This document shows positions 10,235 through 18,450 of a stretch of DNA of 64,000 nucleotides, piece by piece. Origin of the DNA: Aerococcus sanguinicola. Its GTDB lineage: Bacteria; Bacillota; Bacilli; Lactobacillales; Aerococcaceae. Numbering within the stretch: position 1 is the first letter of the stretch; each line of letters opens with the position of its first letter. Both the position numbers and the translations under genes were made by a program. The stretch spans positions 1,116,001 through 1,180,000 of the forward strand of contig NZ_CP014160.1 in NCBI RefSeq assembly GCF_001543145.1. The letters are read 5' to 3'. The notes under the pieces were generated by a model, which did not search any database, was not told the DNA's origin, and saw only the letters and a list, made by a program, of their open reading frames with translations.

Positions 10235-11563
10235 ATGGAAATCGTTGGTATTTTAGGCCTGGCCTTAGCCATAATGGCAATTATTTACCTCTCCTTTAAG
10301 GGACTCAATATTGTGGTCGCTGCCCCTCTAGCAGCTATCATCGTGATCGTCTGCAATCAGATGAATTTCTTTGAGGCCTTAACAGGATCAGAAAATTCCT
10401 ATATGGCAGGTCTAGCAGGCTTCTTGATTAAGAATTTTGCTATCTTTTTATTGGGGGCCATGCTCGGCCAATACATGGACCGTTCTGGAGCCACCCAGCG
10501 GATTGCGGAAGTCCTCTTAGAGAAGATTGGGACGGATAGCCCCTTCCGCGTTCTCATCGCTTTAACAATTATCGGTAGTGTCCTAACTTTCGGTGGGATT
10601 TCAATCTTCGTGGTCTTCTTCACCCTGATCCCTCTAGCCCGGCCTATCTTTAAGAAGTTAGATATTAACTGGGAATTGGTCTCTATCCCTCTTTTCCTCG
10701 GAGCGGGAACTTATACCATGTCAATGATCCCGGGGACACCATCTGTTCAGAATGCCATTCCCACAACAGAACTCGGCACGACTCTGACAGCTGCTCCACT
10801 CTTAGGGATTGCAGCAACCATTACGATCCTGATATTTGGGCTCTGGTATATGAAACACGAATTAGATAAGAGCATAAAGAAAGGGGAAAACTTCTACAGC
10901 TACCTCGATGGTAAGCCAGTTCCAAAAGAAGACCAAGAGGCGGTGACTGACCAAGAGAAGCCAGGCTTTATGGTAAGTATCCTGCCCCTTCTTCTCCTGA
11001 TTGTCCTTATCCTGGTCTTCAGTAAGGTTCCTAATATTATCTTAATTGCCTTAACAGTAGCCATCCTCTGCTGCGCCTTCCTCTTCCGCAATTACCTGCC
11101 AGACCAAAAAGATGTCCTCAACAAAGGGGCATCTGGAGCAGTCGGTTCCTCCTTTGGGGCCGCTTCAGCGGTTGCTTTTGGGGCTGTCTTGACCAGTGCA
11201 CCAACTTTTGCGGTGGTCCAAGAGGCCTTGGTCAATATGCCAGGTCCTGCCTTAGTGACCCTGGGTGTAATTACGGCCCTCCTATCTGGGGTAATGGCTG
11301 CTTCCGGTGCTATCGGTACAGTCGTTTCCCAATTTGCCCAACCTTATTTAGAAATGGGGATCCCGGCAGCTGTAATCCACCGGGTAGTTGTTATTGGTGG
11401 GGGCGTACTGACTGTCGTTCCCCAATCTGGGGCGGTCATTGCCTTCAATAGTATCTCAGGTTTAGATTTCAAGCATGGCTTCAAGCAAGCCTTCATTGTC
11501 AGCAACGGGGGCTTCCTCTTGGCCTTAATTGTGACCTTGATTCTAGCTGGTGTACTCTATTAA
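10235..11563 (+). CDS. GntP-family permease
   Basis: 442 residues with about 12 hydrophobic spans and the GntP/citrate-transporter-like pattern: GLNIVVAAPLAAIIVIVCNQ at the N-terminus, GGISIFVVFFTLIPLARPIF around 115-134, and GSSFGAASAVAFGAVLTSAP around 305-324. A hydrophilic loop near 218-248 (KPVPKEDQEAVTDQEKPG) splits the halves. It probably imports an organic acid by proton symport. The location after the flavin-dependent reductase operon suggests its substrate could feed that enzyme (inference). AGGAAG lies 13 bases before ATG 10235. A clear terminator follows. Confidence 0.85.
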   Translation: MEIVGILGLALAIMAIIYLSFKGLNIVVAAPLAAIIVIVCNQMNFFEALTGSENSYMAGLAGFLIKNFAIFLLGAMLGQYMDRSGATQRIAEVLLEKIGTDSPFRVLIALTIIGSVLTFGGISIFVVFFTLIPLARPIFKKLDINWELVSIPLFLGAGTYTMSMIPGTPSVQNAIPTTELGTTLTAAPLLGIAATITILIFGLWYMKHELDKSIKKGENFYSYLDGKPVPKEDQEAVTDQEKPGFMVSILPLLLLIVLILVFSKVPNIILIALTVAILCCAFLFRNYLPDQKDVLNKGASGAVGSSFGAASAVAFGAVLTSAPTFAVVQEALVNMPGPALVTLGVITALLSGVMAASGAIGTVVSQFAQPYLEMGIPAAVIHRVVVIGGGVLTVVPQSGAVIAFNSISGLDFKHGFKQAFIVSNGGFLLALIVTLILAGVLY

Positions 11564-11586
11564 TAAGCAAAATAGCCTACATATCC

Positions 11587-11629
11587 AAGCAGGGATTTTC
11601 TCAATAACTGGGAGAATCCCTGCTTTTTT
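11587..11629 (+). terminator. Rho-independent terminator
   Basis: AGCAGGGATTTTCTC pairs with GGGAGAATCCCTGCT, then a run of six T. Confidence 0.9.
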
Positions 11630-11756
11630 AACAGCTGTATCTCATAAATGACAGTTTGGTAACAAAGAAAGCCTTTTATTAATAAAATTGTCAAGCCGTC
11701 TTTACCTGCTGTTAAAGTGACTTTGCTATAGTAGGATCATGAAAGGGAGTGACAGG

Positions 11757-12281
11757 ATGTCTGCGATAAAACGAGCGCTAGTTAGCGGCTTTTTGGTCCT
11801 ATTAACAGCTTTGCCCACAGTATTTGCAGAGGAAGTGGAAGACCAAGTGGCTGACCAAGGACGGCCGGAAGATTTTCCCAGTTTAGAAATGGACCGCCCC
11901 TCTATGGAAGAAGAGGCGGGCTTCGTCCCCCAAGAGGAGGAGACCCAGGAGGATGAGATGCCTCCCACTCAGGCACCTGAAGCGCCCACAGCAGAGCCAC
12001 CAGCTAGCGAGCCAAGCGATGATTTGGAATTAGCCCAGCCGGACAAGGCCCCACTTGTGCCAAGGCGGTCAGTGATCTGGTCGCGCCCACTTGATCAGGG
12101 AGACCAGGGGGAAGCAAGCTCCTCAAGCCCTAAGAAGGCCAATAAGCCCGACGTAAAAGCGGAAGTGCCCCATCCTGAGCTACCCCAGGTGGGGGCGACC
12201 ACCAAGCTTCAGCCTGGTTTATGGGCCTTGATTAGCGCCTTTGTCTCATTCCTAGTCAGTTGCCTTGAAGAAGATCTTTAA
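11757..12281 (+). CDS. Secreted acidic protein with degenerate C-terminal sorting-like signal, unknown function
   Basis: 174 residues from ATG 11757. This start has AAGGGAGTG seven bases upstream. The in-frame ATG at 11739 lacks such a site. Residues 1-24 look like a signal peptide (AIKRALVSGFLVLLTALPTVFA). The body is Glu/Pro/Asp-rich and probably disordered. Near the end comes LPQVG, then about 18 hydrophobic residues and the acidic end CLEEDL. A sortase signal would have LPXTG and a basic tail, so this one is probably non-functional or a different anchor. A TATAGT -10-like box lies at 11728. I do not recognise a family. Confidence 0.6.
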   Translation: MSAIKRALVSGFLVLLTALPTVFAEEVEDQVADQGRPEDFPSLEMDRPSMEEEAGFVPQEEETQEDEMPPTQAPEAPTAEPPASEPSDDLELAQPDKAPLVPRRSVIWSRPLDQGDQGEASSSSPKKANKPDVKAEVPHPELPQVGATTKLQPGLWALISAFVSFLVSCLEEDL

Positions 12282-12427
12282 GTAATGATGAGCTGCTCCA
12301 AGTTTGTATGGGGTGGCTTTTTTTGTGCTTTACACCAGCCTACTAGGAGCTGTCTAATAATTGGAGGGGTCAACATTTCATTTTGTGACTTTTTGCTTTA
12401 TACTTCACAGGTGAAGGGGGCTTAGTT

Positions 12428-12835
12428 ATGACCAAAGACCAACATTTATTGGCAGAAGATGCCTTTATTCGTAAGACCCACCGGCTACGGGAACTTTTCT
12501 TTGAAGCGATCCACCAGGCTGACCAAGACCAGCTCCAAGTCTTGCTCAAGGAGATGCGGCCGCTCTTTTATAATCGCCGTTTAGGTCTCTTAGACCGGGT
12601 TCAGGGCTCTTCTTTGCGTTCACTCAAGAACCTCATGCTCTCCCATAATTCCATGATGGCTTTGGAAGCGGAGCGGGCAGGGCTTGATCCGGCACTCTCC
12701 CACCACCTCACCGAGAAGTTTGCCATTATCATTGAAAAGGCCAGCGAGGAAGAGGATTTGATCCGCCTCCATGATGAGATGGCCATGGAATATGCCCGGT
12801 CCGACCGTGGGGCGACCGGGCAGAGGCTAGGATGA
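12428..12835 (+). pseudogene. Truncated AraC-family regulator remnant (sensor part only)
   Basis: 135 codons. Residues about 60-125 (SSLRSLKNLMLSHNSMMALE, then DPALSHHLTEKFAIIIEKA and MAMEYARS) match the region that precedes the DNA-binding domain in a Firmicute AraC-type regulator family. The expected pair of helix-turn-helix motifs is missing. Homology stops near 12805, and the frame then runs into the antisense of a HAD gene that is itself cut at the same place. RBS (GTGAAGGGGG) and a TATACT -10 remain. It may still be translated, but without DNA-binding ability. Confidence 0.6.
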
Positions 12836-12959
12836 AGGGAATCTGCCGAGGCTTGAGGGCTTGGACGGCTTCCTTGAGACCGGGGTCTAAAGCCTGTTGG
12901 TCGGTCAGGATGGTGCCGTCAATATCGGTCAGGATGAGTTGGATATAAGGTGTTGGCAT
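12729..12959 (-). pseudogene. 5' fragment of a Cof-type HAD-superfamily phosphatase gene
   Basis: The frame starts at ATG 12959 after AGGAAGGAG. Its first 50 residues are a good HAD/Cof N-terminus: LILTDIDGTILTDQ (catalytic Asp motif DxDGT), then the motif II region FILASARSP. After that the sequence is unrelated and is the complement of the neighbouring AraC remnant. A full enzyme has about 270 residues, so over 80 percent is gone. It sits 13 bp downstream of the deoR stop, so it was once the second gene of that operon. Confidence 0.75.
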
Positions 12960-12972
12960 ACTAGGCTCCTTC

Positions 12973-13713
12973 CTATTGGCTAATAATCACTTGGACTTGG
13001 GCATCTTTGGGCAGGTCAGGCGCTTGGTCCGTGATCAGATAGTCGAATTGGTCGATCGAACCGGCTGAATAAGGCGCGGTTCTTTGACATTTAGAGGCTT
13101 CTGCGAGCAGGATCTTGGTCTTGGCCTGCTTGAGGATGATTTCCTTCAGATAAGCGTCCTCCGCATCGTCATAGGTCACTTCGCCGTCCTGGAGGCCCGC
13201 TGCCCCAATGAAGGCCAGGTCGAAGTGGATCTTGGCCAGGACTTGGGCAGTGTCCAATCCATAGTAGAAACGATTCTTAGGGAAAAATTGTCCGCCCAGC
13301 AAGTGAAGCTCGTAGGGCTCCTCGCCGCTCAACATAATGGCGTTGTCCAGGGAATGGGTATAAACCGTCACGCCAGTCTCTAATTGCTGGGCCAGCTGGA
13401 GGACCAGGGTAGACACGTCGAAGAAACAAAGCTGGCCTTCCTCCAAGAAAGCCGCCGCCTCCTGGGCAATGGCCGCCTTGACCTGGCTAAATGCCTGCAA
13501 ACGGTCGTTAAAGCCTGGAATGGTCGGCTGAGACTGCCGGGGCACAATCCCGCCATGGGTCCGCCGCACCAGCCCCTGGTCCTCTAACTTAGTAAAATCG
13601 CGCCGAATTGTGTCCCGGGACACATCAAAATAAGCCATCATCTCTTGGTTAGATAGCTGCTTTCGGCTTTCAAGCAAACGCATCATCTCCGCCAAACGCT
13701 GCTCTTGGTACAT
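12973..13713 (-). CDS. DeoR/GlpR-family transcriptional repressor
   Basis: 246 residues, standard length. The N-terminal winged helix-turn-helix has the family signature: LSNQEMMAYFDVSRDTIRRD (about 20-39), then LEDQGLVRRTHGG. Residues 75-235 form the sugar-phosphate isomerase-like sensor domain (FDVSTLVLQLAQ, IGAAGLQDGEVTYDD). Such proteins repress sugar or polyol catabolic genes and are relieved by a phosphosugar. The only downstream gene, a HAD phosphatase, is truncated, so its original target pathway may be lost or elsewhere. It probably autoregulates: ACTTATA-type repeats overlap its promoter. Confidence 0.88.
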   Translation of the reverse strand: MYQEQRLAEMMRLLESRKQLSNQEMMAYFDVSRDTIRRDFTKLEDQGLVRRTHGGIVPRQSQPTIPGFNDRLQAFSQVKAAIAQEAAAFLEEGQLCFFDVSTLVLQLAQQLETGVTVYTHSLDNAIMLSGEEPYELHLLGGQFFPKNRFYYGLDTAQVLAKIHFDLAFIGAAGLQDGEVTYDDAEDAYLKEIILKQAKTKILLAEASKCQRTAPYSAGSIDQFDYLITDQAPDLPKDAQVQVIISQ

Positions 13714-13746
13714 GGAACCGCCTCCTTTTTACTTATAATTTAGCAG

Positions 13747-13800
13747 ATTATATCTAAAAATACAAGCGTTTATAAGTGTTAATAAGGGAATATAAGTAAT
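13747..13800 (-). promoter_or_regulatory. deoR promoter with repeated ACTTATA boxes
   Basis: On the minus strand TTATAA (13770-13775) and TATAAT (13747-13752) are 17 bases apart. ACTTATA-like words occur upstream, at the -35 and after the -10, in both orientations. They are candidates for DeoR operators. Confidence 0.5.
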
Positions 13801-13805
13801 TAGCA

Positions 13806-13856
13806 ATATGAAAACCCGCCTCAAAGCAGTCATTCAAACTGAATTGAGACGGGTTA
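13806..13856. terminator. Bidirectional terminator hairpin
   Basis: AACCCGCCTCAA pairs with TTGAGACGGGTT, with T-rich sequence on the plus-strand side. It probably ends the minus-strand phosphoesterase transcript after the 178-bp repeat. Confidence 0.7.
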
Positions 13857-13936
13857 TTCTTATTTTTGTAATACTATTTATTTAATTATCAGCTTTGGAA
13901 ACTGATAGTATGACATAATTTTTTAGCTATTCACTT

Positions 13937-14115
13937 TTGAGCAGGAGTGAAGTGTTGAAGTTGGCCCTTAGCCATGTCCAAGAAAGCGATGTGAATTAGG
14001 GATAGTTGGCGGTAAGCCTTACTAGCCCTTTGAAGCTCGCTAGGCGAGAGACCTTGGCTCGAGCCGATTCCATGGCTCTTCAAGGGCCAAATTCAAAAGC
14101 GTAACGGATGCTCAA
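13937..14115 (+). repeat. 178-bp structured repeat, copy A
   Basis: The ends TTGAGCA/TGCTCAA pair. Inside, TTGAA/TTCAA, TTGGCCCTT (13961-13969)/AAGGGCCAA (14082-14090) and AGCCATG/CATGGCT form a long closing stem. Inner hairpins are TAGT...GGC/GCC...ACTA and CTCG..CGAG, with the conserved word GCTAGGCGAGAGACC. Copies B (32110) and C (54399) keep the pairing with changed bases. Confidence 0.85.
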
Positions 14116-14146
14116 CAATGCTAATTATTTTTCGACTTGCAATGTC

Positions 14147-16852
14147 CTATCTACGTTTCTTAAAGCTAAAAGCAGAGCCCAGGGCAACTAGACTTAGTCC
14201 AAAGCCGAGTGCGCCTGCACTAGCGCCAGTTTTCGGAAGGGTAGAAGCTGCTTTCTTCGAAGCAAGCGAGCGTGAACCTTCTTTAGTCTTAGCTGGATCT
14301 TTGACAGCCGCAGATTCTTTGATGGATTCTTGTCGACCTGCAGATGGCTTAGCTTGCCCAGCTTGCGCTTTATCGCTCTTTGAGCTAGTCGCTTGTTGGC
14401 TAGCTTGGGCAGCTGTCTGACCAGGATCAATTTGGCCGACTTCCTGGCCTTGGTCTGCTTGACTATCAGTGCTGGTTGGAGTCGCCGGAGCTTCATTTTG
14501 GTCAACTTCGCTAGTTGAGCCAGGCTTGGTGCTAGTGCCTGGTTTGACTTCTGAACCTGGTTTAGGTCTTGGTCGGTCGGTCTTGGTTGGGTTTGAGGTC
14601 GATCCAGTTCCCGTTGACCCGCCTGTTCCTGTTGGCGTCGTTTCTGGCTGGGCGGCCCGAGCGGTTAACCAATCTTTCGCTTGGAGGGGCCGGTCGACCA
14701 GGCGGGTTTCCCCAATCCAACCGATGAAGCCGTGCTCGCCTTGGCCGCCGTAGAAAGACCCACCTAGACGCCAGGGTTGGCCCTTGTCGTCAGCTAGGCC
14801 GACGGTGTCTGTGGCATTGCGGAGAACGGGAACGCCGTTGACATACATAGTCAAAGTCTTGGCTTCAGGATCGTTGACCACAGCCAGGTGATACCAGTCG
14901 CTCAGGTCGACAATTTCCCCAGACCAGGCCGAGCCTTCTGTCGCTTCAGGGCTCTGTTGGTCGACGAAGGAGAATTGGACTTCGCTCAGGTTGGAGAAGG
15001 CCCAGGCGAATGGGGGTTCCTCGCCCTCGGTTCCTACATAACCTGGAATGTTTTGGCGCTGACCTTCGCGTACAAGCCACTGCATCCAATCGTTAACCCC
15101 ATCTGGATTGTATTCGGGATCGAATTTGATGAAGCTTTCGAAGGTATAGCCGTTTTCAAAGTTTTCCAGGTTGATGGGTGCCCCGTCCTTGGTGCGGAAG
15201 TAGGAGGCCCGGTGGTTGGGCTCGTCTGCCGTTGGTCGGTGGTCATTCTTGAAGCGGATGGAACCGGCATTAGAGGATAGGGGATGGTGGTCGCTGGACC
15301 AGGTCACATCTTCTAGGACAGCACCTTCGATATTGCCTTCGTTGAGTGGGGCCCGGTAGAAGTTATTGGCAGGATTAGTGATGTCAACTAAAGCCTCGCC
15401 CACGCCAACTGCTTGCCCATCTTCACCGGAAATCCGCCAGTGGGCCACGGTGCCTTCCACGACAGGATAGTCTTCTTCCGAAGTCGGACGCTCTTGTTCA
15501 ACGGCTTGAGGGGCTTGGTAGGTTTCGCTGTAGTAAGTCCGCAGCTGGCTGGAATAGGACGGATCGTCGGGCTGGCCAACCACCAAGTTAGGGAAACGCC
15601 CCTTGAAGTCAAGGTCGAAAGTAAAGCTAGCCCCGTCGTCGGTGAGGAAGACTTGGTCATAGCCATTGAGGGTTTCTTTGTCCTTAGTAGGCACCCAAGG
15701 GGAGAAGGTGGTCTGGTGGATCTTGCCGTTGGTGAGGTCGAACTCCGTCAGCGCCATGTAGCCGTTCCCGCCCATGTAGGCCATCTGTTGGTCGGTCAGA
15801 ATCTGGTAGACCGGGTTGCCAAAATTATTGGTTCGCTTGACCCGGGAAGCCCCGTGGTGGTGGCCGTTATAGGTCAGGAAGACCTGGTCGTAAGGAGCGA
15901 TGAGCCGGTCCCAGATCACTTCACCGAATGGGGTCTTCAGGGCCTGTGAAGTTACCGTATCGTTATTGATCAATTGGTGGGAGACCAGGATGGTAGGAGT
16001 GTCAGGATTTTCTTTTAAAACCGCTTCGGCCCAGTCTAATTCAGCCCCCTCAGCGCCCCAGGACAGGCCGAGGACTAAGAAATCTTGGTCGTCCACATTG
16101 AAGATATGGTATTCGTGGGCATCGTTCGGCCCTCTGCCTTGGAAGGTGTCGTTCTTTTGGGCCCGTTCACCGGGGAAAACCTCGGTATAGTAGCCGTAGT
16201 AAGGACTCTGACCGTTCTCTAGGGGCTGGCCGCCGATATCGTGGTTGCCGGCAATGATCAGGTAAGGCTCCTGGTTGGCTTCGAGGATCCCCATGGCTTC
16301 GCTGGCCACCTGCCACTGGGCGGGCTTATTGGCCTGGTCCACCACATCCCCCACGTGCAGGGTCATCGCAATCCCATAGTCATCCGCATGGTCCGCAATC
16401 CACTGGGTCTGGGCCGCAAAAGGTTCCGACCCATAAGCCGCATTAAATTGGTCCCCCTCAGCCTCTGTCGCATAGCGGGAATAGAACTGGGTATCCGGTA
16501 AAATTGCCAGCGAAAAACGCGCCCCCGGCTCTTCCCCAGCCTCAACCGTCGTTGGAATCTCAGTCTCCTTAACCGGTGTCACCACCTGCTCAAAGGTCAG
16601 ATCCTGGTCCACAATCTGCTCCCTGGAATCCGTCGCTGAAGAGATGTTCTCTTGGGTCTTGAGCGGCGCCTCCTGAGCAATCTGGTCAGAAAGCTTAATC
16701 CCAGCTTGGTCAGCAGCCGCCCGCTCAACCGTCTGTGGCTGGCTTATTTCAGCATTCTCCGCAGCCGCCACCGACACCTGGCCCGCACTCACAAATGCAC
16801 ACAGCGCAGCCGACGAAAATAAAAGATGCTTACCAACAGCTAATTTCTTCAT
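14147..16852 (-). CDS. LPXTG-anchored cell-surface metallophosphoesterase with LamG-like domain
   Basis: 901 residues. The signal peptide covers about 1-31, then an acidic linker to about 110. A calcineurin-like metallophosphoesterase spans about 112-400: ILPDTQF (117-123), HVGDVVDQ (about 165), AGNHD (about 201), a later LVSHQ and the GHHHG motif. These are the usual metal ligands. Residues about 505-735 look like a concanavalin/LamG fold (DWYHLAVVNDPEAKTLTMYV, ending FIGWIGETRL). A Thr/Ser/Pro/Gln-rich wall spacer leads to LPKTG, a hydrophobic span and FKKRR, the sortase signal. It probably hydrolyses a phosphoester outside the cell, perhaps a nucleotide. The exact substrate cannot be read. 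Confidence 0.9.
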   Translation of the reverse strand: MKKLAVGKHLLFSSAALCAFVSAGQVSVAAAENAEISQPQTVERAAADQAGIKLSDQIAQEAPLKTQENISSATDSREQIVDQDLTFEQVVTPVKETEIPTTVEAGEEPGARFSLAILPDTQFYSRYATEAEGDQFNAAYGSEPFAAQTQWIADHADDYGIAMTLHVGDVVDQANKPAQWQVASEAMGILEANQEPYLIIAGNHDIGGQPLENGQSPYYGYYTEVFPGERAQKNDTFQGRGPNDAHEYHIFNVDDQDFLVLGLSWGAEGAELDWAEAVLKENPDTPTILVSHQLINNDTVTSQALKTPFGEVIWDRLIAPYDQVFLTYNGHHHGASRVKRTNNFGNPVYQILTDQQMAYMGGNGYMALTEFDLTNGKIHQTTFSPWVPTKDKETLNGYDQVFLTDDGASFTFDLDFKGRFPNLVVGQPDDPSYSSQLRTYYSETYQAPQAVEQERPTSEEDYPVVEGTVAHWRISGEDGQAVGVGEALVDITNPANNFYRAPLNEGNIEGAVLEDVTWSSDHHPLSSNAGSIRFKNDHRPTADEPNHRASYFRTKDGAPINLENFENGYTFESFIKFDPEYNPDGVNDWMQWLVREGQRQNIPGYVGTEGEEPPFAWAFSNLSEVQFSFVDQQSPEATEGSAWSGEIVDLSDWYHLAVVNDPEAKTLTMYVNGVPVLRNATDTVGLADDKGQPWRLGGSFYGGQGEHGFIGWIGETRLVDRPLQAKDWLTARAAQPETTPTGTGGSTGTGSTSNPTKTDRPRPKPGSEVKPGTSTKPGSTSEVDQNEAPATPTSTDSQADQGQEVGQIDPGQTAAQASQQATSSKSDKAQAGQAKPSAGRQESIKESAAVKDPAKTKEGSRSLASKKAASTLPKTGASAGALGFGLSLVALGSAFSFKKRR

Positions 16853-17227
16853 AATCTAAACCTCCGTATCATTAATCAACTACTACCCTCAATTATAGCG
16901 AGCGGATGTTTAGAATATGTAAAAGTCTTGTGTGGCTTGTGTAAAGGGAGAGATACAATAAAACTAAGCTGCCTAGTCAAATCTTATAGAAGAGTTTCTC
17001 TTGAAAGGAGAAATAACTGCAAGTATGCTATCTAGAATAGGATTTGTTATAATGAGAATGATTTTAAAATTATAGTCTAGGTGAGTAATTCAATAATCTC
17101 TAGAAAAATCTGTAAAAGATTGTTAAATGACCAAGTCTATCTCTAGAAACGATCTGGAGAATGTTGTAAATTAACTGAATCTATCTGTAGAATTAAGTAT
17201 CTAATTTTTAAATAAGGGGATGTATTG
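16853..17227. repeat. Gap upstream of the defence operon with three 43-44-bp direct repeats
   Basis: ATCTCTAGAA at 17096 and 17139 and ATCTGTAGAA at 17183 head partly conserved 43-44-bp units (shared words include ATCTG, TGTTAA/TGTAAA and TCTAT). A TATAAT lies at 17048-17053 with no clear -35. The units directly precede the first gene of the operon, so they may be operator sites. On the left, a minus-strand TATAAT (16892-16897) probably belongs to the phosphoesterase gene. Confidence 0.5.
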
Positions 17228-18421
17228 ATGGAAGTCTCAGAATTTTACGATTTAATTTCGAATGGTGAAAATGATAGAGTAGATTATAAATTGCAATGGT
17301 ATACAAAAGAAAAGAAGATTGATTTAATAATCGATATCTTGAATTTCGTCAATACAGTCCATCATGAAGATTGTTATATAATTATCGGGATAAAAGATGA
17401 TTCGAGAGAAGTTATTGGAGTAGATATCTATGATGAAAATCGATTGCAGTCAGAACAAATCACTGATCAGTTAAGAAGCTTGTCTTTATCTGGAAATTAT
17501 ATCCCAGAAATTGAAGTGTCTTCTATTGAAGTCAAAGATAAAATTTGTGACATCATTACGATATATAATACTAATCATACCCCTGTTTATTTATTGGAAG
17601 ACCGCCGTTGGGGAAAGAAGAATATAGGGGCGGGCCAGATATTCTCGCGAAATCAAGGCTCGAATACGCCGATTGATCGAACGGCTCCAGATTATATAGT
17701 TGAAAAACTATGGGCCAAAAGATTTCATTTAGATAGAGATATTAAAGATCGCTATAACGAAGTTTTAAAAGATTATAATAATTGGACATTTGTCGATAGT
17801 TTTAATGGAAATCCAGCAAGATTTATCTATAATTTAGATCCAAATTTTTATATTGATTTATTGGGAGATGAATTAGGAAGAGATCAGTTTCAACCTATAA
17901 GCTTAAACGCTCTTAGGTTGAATGTCTCTTGGGAAATGGCTAGTCTTAAATATAATCATTTGGAAATTGACTCTGAATGGATTTTTTGGATGGATGATAC
18001 TCGCTTTCTTCAGGTTTGTCCTTCACCAGGGCATATTTCAGATTATATTTCTAGAGATTGTGGTCTTTTAAGCTATGAATACTATATCGATAATAGCATA
18101 GCGTATAATCTGAATGAGCTACTTTGGAAGTGTCCATCATCTCTAAATCGCCATTACTTACATGAACAAAAAGATAGAGTGATGAAATCAGTTGTCGTAT
18201 ATGCTGATCTTGAAGAAAAGAAAAAGATAGAAAATGAAATTTTAGAACATTTTAATCTTCCTAGTGATATTGAAGCAACAGAAAAAGAGATTGAATTAGT
18301 TGAAGCTCGAATAAAAACTGATATTTGGAATCCTGATACAGAGTATAGACTAGCTAAAGACTATAAAGAGCAGAACAATTTAGGGAGACTGATAAATAGT
18401 TATATGAGACAAAAGTCTTAA
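17228..18421 (+). CDS. AlbA_2 (Schlafen-like) domain protein, first gene of the type III R-M operon
   Basis: 397 residues from ATG 17228. An in-frame TTG lies just before, but AAGGGGA fits the ATG. Residues about 10-135 match the AlbA_2/divergent AAA-4 module found in putative transcriptional regulators and Schlafen-like proteins: ENDRVDYKLQW, DILNFVNTVHHEDCYIIIGI, QSEQITDQLRSL and IITIYNTNHTPVYL. The later part is not recognised. It ends in a charged, probably helical region (EEKKKIENEILEHF). AlbA_2 modules bind nucleic acid or nucleotides in several defence proteins. Base composition is AT-rich, like the rest of the island. The next gene begins 30 bp after its stop. Confidence 0.75.
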   Translation: MEVSEFYDLISNGENDRVDYKLQWYTKEKKIDLIIDILNFVNTVHHEDCYIIIGIKDDSREVIGVDIYDENRLQSEQITDQLRSLSLSGNYIPEIEVSSIEVKDKICDIITIYNTNHTPVYLLEDRRWGKKNIGAGQIFSRNQGSNTPIDRTAPDYIVEKLWAKRFHLDRDIKDRYNEVLKDYNNWTFVDSFNGNPARFIYNLDPNFYIDLLGDELGRDQFQPISLNALRLNVSWEMASLKYNHLEIDSEWIFWMDDTRFLQVCPSPGHISDYISRDCGLLSYEYYIDNSIAYNLNELLWKCPSSLNRHYLHEQKDRVMKSVVVYADLEEKKKIENEILEHFNLPSDIEATEKEIELVEARIKTDIWNPDTEYRLAKDYKEQNNLGRLINSYMRQKS

Positions 18422-18450
18422 GGTTGCAGAGAAAAACAAAGGAGAAATAT

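Noticed and set aside
18424..18450. Upstream TTG start for the PIN-like gene
   Set aside because: AAAGGAG is correctly spaced only for ATG 18451.
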